This document shows positions 60,125-64,000 of a DNA stretch of 64,000 bases, piece by piece; within the stretch, counting starts at the first letter, position 1; each line of letters begins with the position of its first letter. The position numbers and the translations under genes are program-made. This DNA comes from Endozoicomonas sp. GU-1 (GTDB taxonomy: Bacteria; Pseudomonadota; Gammaproteobacteria; Pseudomonadales; Endozoicomonadaceae): contig NZ_CP114771.1 of the NCBI RefSeq assembly GCF_027366395.1, positions 3,968,001-4,032,000 on the forward strand, read 5' to 3'. Below the pieces are notes generated by a model, which did no database searches, had not been told where the DNA came from, and worked only from the letters and a program-made list of their open reading frames with translations.

Positions 60125-63100
60125 TTAATGCACAGCGCCCCCATAAACCGGCGAAGGCAACGAAGGATAAACCCGGTAAATATGCTGATAAACTCCATCC
60201 GTCAAATGCTCAATATCCGCCTCCTCATAGTTATCCACGGGCAACCCGGTTTTGTCATCATACAGAAAATCATAAATCTGCTGACGAAGCGCATCACGGG
60301 CAGACTCCTTCTCCCGCCAGTTCGCCACTTTCAGCCGCTCACGCTTCAGGGTGGCCAGCAGTTCGGTGGCCACCTTCTTGATCGCGGCAATCTCTTTCTT
60401 GCTCAAGTCAGGTTTCCTGAGAATGTCATACAGCGCCAGGGTCTCCTCATCCAGTCCTTCCCGAACGGCGCGGTTCTGCTCATCGTTCAGCTGGTCTGCC
60501 AGCTTCAGCAACTCTTCAAAGGTTTTCTCAATCACTACCCGGTTCTTTTCCTGGTTGTACTCCTTCACCAGCCGCTCGTAATGATCCTGGTAATCGGTCC
60601 GCAGAGGGTTCTGAATCATCAGCTTATGCAGCCGCTGGTCAATGGCCGTTTTCAGGCTCTGAACGGTGGTACGCTTCTGCTTTGAGGCTTCAAACTCACT
60701 TTTCAGCCGGTCAAAATCAATCTTGCTGATATCGTATAAACGGCTCTGGTCGTCCTCATCCCGAACCTCACTCCGGGTCTCAATGGCAGAGTCCACAATA
60801 CCGTGCAGTTCCTGAATAATATGGGAGATATCCGCCTTTTCCTGATCCTGCTGCAACCGCTTGTAGACAATATGGATCGCATCCCGCTCATCCCGGTACT
60901 GCTGAACCCCGCTGACATTGATACAGGCCCGGAACAGCTTGAACACCTCCCGGGCCATAATGCCAAACTGCTTGCGGGTTTTGTCATTCTCATTGATCGC
61001 CTCTTTGGCTTCATCAATGGCCGCATTTAGGTCAAACCCGGTTTGCTTCAGCAGATCATCAAACTCAAATCCCTGCTGCTTAAGAAAGTTGCGGACAAAG
61101 GTAATCGCCTCGGCCAGTTTATCCAGCAGCTCGGTATTGGGATGGTTTGGGTCCACTCCGTCATCATCTTTACCCCGGCCATCGTCGCCCCGTCCGGCAA
61201 AGGTACTCAACGCTTTGCGCAGGCTTTTCAGAATGCCGCAGTAATCCACAATCAGCCCGTTGCTCTTGCCTTCAGCCACCCGGTTAGCCCGGGCAATGGC
61301 CTGCATCAGCGTATGGGCCTTCAGCGGTTTATCCAGGTAGAGTGTCGAGAGCGTCGGCACATCAAACCCGGTTAGCCACATGGCACAGACAATGGCCACC
61401 CGAAAGGGATGATCCTTTTTCTTAAAGGCCTCTTCCATATTCAGTCGCTTGCCATCAGCCAGGGCAAAGCCCTCTTTCATCAGCTGGCGATGGGGGAGAA
61501 TATCCAGGTGCCACTGTTTAAACTTCTGAACCTCTCCCTGCTCTTCCGAGACCACTACGGCCATCAGGGTCTCTTTCATCCACTGAATCTGTCGTTTGCG
61601 CCAGATCTTATCCTGTTCATCCCTGGCGTTCTTCAGGTCGGCTTCCCGCTCCCGGATATGCTCTTCCCAGTAGAACATCACCAGCTTGTGCATACGGGCA
61701 CAGGTCACTTTATCAATGCACACCATCATGGCCTTGCCGCTCTCCCAGCCGTTGGCATAATGGCGGACGAAATCCCGTGCAATCTGGTCCAGTCGGCTGG
61801 TAGCGGTGATGATGTGATAATCCCGTTTCAGTGCCCGCTCCAGGCGCTGCTCCACATTCACATCGTCAATTTCAAGCTTTTCCAGCTTCTCGGCAATCTT
61901 CTCATTCAACCCTTTGGGCGAGGCCACCGAATGCTCCTTACCTTCGTCATCCTTAAACACCAGTTCCTCGCCCCGGGCATCGTAATAAAGAGGTACCGTG
62001 GCACCGTCCTCAACGGCCCGCTGGAAATCATAGGTGGAGACATAATCCCCAAACACCTTGGCGGTAATCTGGTCATCGCTGAACAACGGCGTTCCGGTAA
62101 AGCCAATAAAGCTGGCGTTTGGCAGGGCGTCACGCATATTCAGCGACAGGGTGCCGTACTGGGTGCGGTGTGCCTCATCGGTCACCACAATAATGTCGTT
62201 ACGGTTGGAATAGGGGACCGTTACCTTCTTGTTGAATTTCTGTACCAGTGTGAACACATAGTTCTTTTGTTGTCCCAGTAACAGTTGCAGGTCATTACCA
62301 CTTGCGGCAACACAGGGGTCTTGGTCATGGTTGACCAGCCCGCACCCGGCAAAAGTGCTGTAAATCTGGGTATCCAGATCGTCCCGGTCCGTCACGATCA
62401 GAAAGGTAAAATTCCCCCCCCAGCTTGCGATGCACCTTGCGGGTAAAAAAAACAATGGAATAGGACTTGCCAGAGCCCTGGGTATGCCAGAAGACCCCAA
62501 GCTTCCGTTCCCGCGCTTCCCGCTCAACCACCGCCTGAACCGCTTCATTCACCCCCAGAAACTGATGGTTTCCTGCCACCACCTTAATTAACTCACCGGA
62601 ACTCTCATCAAACAGAATAAAGTTCTCAAACAGGTCCATCAGGTTGGTTTTGCTACAGGTGCCTTTTAACAGTGTGGCCATATCCACCACACCCGGCTCC
62701 TCCTCGTGCAGACGTTTCCAGTTATTAAAATGTTCATACCGGCTGGTCAGGGAGCCGATTTTGGCTTCAATGCCATTGCCCAGCACAATAAAGGCATTGT
62801 GATGAAACAGATGGGGGATGGTGTCTTTATAGTCAGACAGGTTCTGGTCGTAGGCGGCACGCAGCTCTTTATGGACATTCTTCAGCTCCATAAACACCAG
62901 CGGGATGCCATTGACAAAGCCGATAATATCCGCCCGTCTTCGGTAGATATCGCCCCGTACCCAGAATTCCCGCACCACCAGGAAATGGTTATTCTCCGGG
63001 TTATCGAAATCAAACAGCCGCAGATACTTTTGCACCCGCTGCCCGTTTTCATCCTGACAGGTAACCTTCACCCCTTTTTTATGCAGTGCCGCTTTCTCCT

Positions 63101-63374
63101 GGTTGGCGGCCAGCATGGACGATGAACTGCTGATGCTGACCACCTCCTGCAATGCATCCCGATAAGCACTATCCGGCAGGCCGGGGTTCAGTTTGATCAG
63201 TTGTTCTGCCAGATAGCGGGTCAGCACCACTTCTCTATCGGACTTACGACCAAGGGTACCTTCTTTACCAAAAACCTCATTCTGGGCAAAGATTGACTCA
63301 TTCCAGTTCAGGTCCTGAAGCAAAAAGTCGGCTGTGGGCTCTTGTGCCAGGGCATCCTCGGTCGTCCTTTTCAT
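60125..63374 (-). CDS. hsdR: Type I restriction enzyme R subunit, split by a frameshift
   Basis: Two frames make one protein of about 1,080 residues: 63374 to 62325 and, after the shift, about 62415 to 60125. N-terminal nuclease with ADIIGFVNGIPLVFMELKN (D..ExK), Walker A WHTQGSGKSYSIVFF, DEAHRTQYGT, GFTGTPLF, and CAMWLTGFDVPTLSTLYLDK with LMQAIARANRVAEGKSN from the helicase; C-terminal helical part binds the methylase. The break lies in G8 at 62414-62421: LGGEFYL in the first frame, LGGNFTFLIVTDRDDLD in the second. One base less restores the protein. It starts by ATGA overlap with the hsdS stop. Without correction it cannot cut DNA. Confidence 0.93.
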
Positions 63375-64000
63375 GGGGTTAGTTCTCCGTTCATTAGGCG
63401 GGGTAGCAGCAGGTCGCGGGCTTGGGTGAGTTTACGATTCATCAAAGCTAACTTGTCAACTTGCTCAAAAGTTTGCCCTACTATCTCGGTAAACTCATTG
63501 ATCAGGGGCTGGGTTGGCCTTAAAAATGGAATGCGATGAAATGTATCCACAACTATCGCATCAAAGACAGAGCCGCTGGCTCTTGCCCTGAATTGCTCTA
63601 TGGATGATTTCAATGAACAGTACAGGAATTGTTGGCTGATCTCATTCTTGCCCTCAAGCGCATAGCAGGACTGGTTCATCGCCATTGGCTGTTGAGCAAA
63701 ACTAAGCTTCCCAACAGTTCCGCGAGCAGTGATGAATACTGTATATTTTGGATACAGCTTGCTATTGCATTTGTCTAAACCAAGCTCCGTCAGGGTCTTT
63801 TCTGTTGAAAACGTGAAGGCGCAGTCTGTGGTGTCTTTAGGTGTAAAAAATGGAATTGAACCATTCCAGTATTCAGCCACTTTGGTTTTTGGAGTACCAC
63901 CACTCATTATTTCCATAGCATTACTGGCTGAAGTTTTCTCCCAGCCTTCCGGTAACCCATCCGTTATCTTGGCATGCTCATGGCCGGGAAAGCGTAAATG
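63371..64000 (-). CDS. hsdS: Type I restriction specificity subunit, C-terminal part
   Basis: The frame is open to the right edge (HLRFPGHEHAKITDGLPEGW, the usual linker before a second target-recognition domain) and continues beyond the window. The second recognition domain shows SGGTPKTKVAEYWNGSIPFF, GTVGKLSFAQQPMAMNQSCY and FHRIPFLRPTQPLINEFTEI, followed by the coiled-coil arm FEQVDKLALMNRKLTQARDL. It defines half of the methylation/cleavage site. Confidence 0.93.
   Translation of the reverse strand, partial: HLRFPGHEHAKITDGLPEGWEKTSASNAMEIMSGGTPKTKVAEYWNGSIPFFTPKDTTDCAFTFSTEKTLTELGLDKCNSKLYPKYTVFITARGTVGKLSFAQQPMAMNQSCYALEGKNEISQQFLYCSLKSSIEQFRARASGSVFDAIVVDTFHRIPFLRPTQPLINEFTEIVGQTFEQVDKLALMNRKLTQARDLLLPRLMNGELTP

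Noticed and set aside
61409-62281. Plus-strand open frame of 290 codons
   Set aside because: Antisense shadow of hsdR, where helicase motifs are clear on the minus strand.

Overview
The window reads as chromosomal DNA of a marine, host-associated gammaproteobacterium, most like Endozoicomonas or a relative. That is an inference: it rests on a complete urease/urea-transport locus, a cassette integron full of group IIC-attC introns, and a right half carrying proteins built from animal-like modules (RING/TRAF zinc finger plus MATH-like repeats, LDL-receptor class A repeats, ankyrin arrays, Ser/Thr kinase folds). No rRNA or taxonomic marker is present to prove it.

Layout. 0-2.2 kb: end of a metal-permease gene, a MITE and an unknown ORF. 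2.2-3.7 kb: a scar in which the 3' end of a ureJ-like gene is fused to broken urtE pieces and followed by a deleted integron integrase. 3.7-10.7 kb: attI and cassette array A (flavin-binding-fold protein, small phage-type protein, HNH nuclease, HTH protein, higBA), interrupted by group II introns and a REP-type transposase unit. 10.7-22.2 kb: an intact copy of what the scar once was: ureDABCEFG plus a small ureJ-like gene on the minus strand, divergent from urtABCDE on the plus strand, with divergent sigma-54-type promoters and an NtrC-like box between them. 22.6-37.2 kb: a second frameshifted integron integrase, LexA box, attI and cassette array B (paired small minus-strand genes, two more HTH paralogues, a DUF6680-like protein, two kinase-fold proteins), again with introns, including two full-length copies inserted head to tail. 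The order [ure-urt-intI-attI-cassettes] twice implies a tandem duplication whose first ure-urt block was later deleted.

37.2-52 kb: effector-like region with a truncated SnoaL gene, RING/TRAF/MATH protein, LDLa mucin-like membrane protein, two tandem ankyrin paralogues, a HIT-fold protein and a 977-residue ankyrin protein that may begin upstream of a G8 tract. A tRNA-Thr(TGT) lies at 52.2 kb.

52.5-59 kb: a phage-satellite-like element (AlpA regulator, Toprim primase, DUF927-like ATPase, terminase small subunit, serine recombinase). Its last gene encodes a short protein with the sequence signature of a Z-alpha (Z-DNA/Z-RNA-binding) domain, expressed from a start next to a G13 tract and containing a G10 tract. 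59.4-64 kb: an unknown ORF and a type I restriction locus (hsdS partial, hsdR split exactly at a G8 tract).

How parts work together. The Urt ABC transporter imports urea, UreABC hydrolyses it and UreDEFG load nickel; the promoter architecture suggests control by nitrogen limitation. The integron was SOS-controlled (LexA boxes in front of both integrases) but both integrases are now broken, so any cassette movement needs an integrase in trans. Frameshifts or tracts at G8, G8 and G10/G13 runs suggest either phase variation or homopolymer sequencing error; this can be tested with reads.
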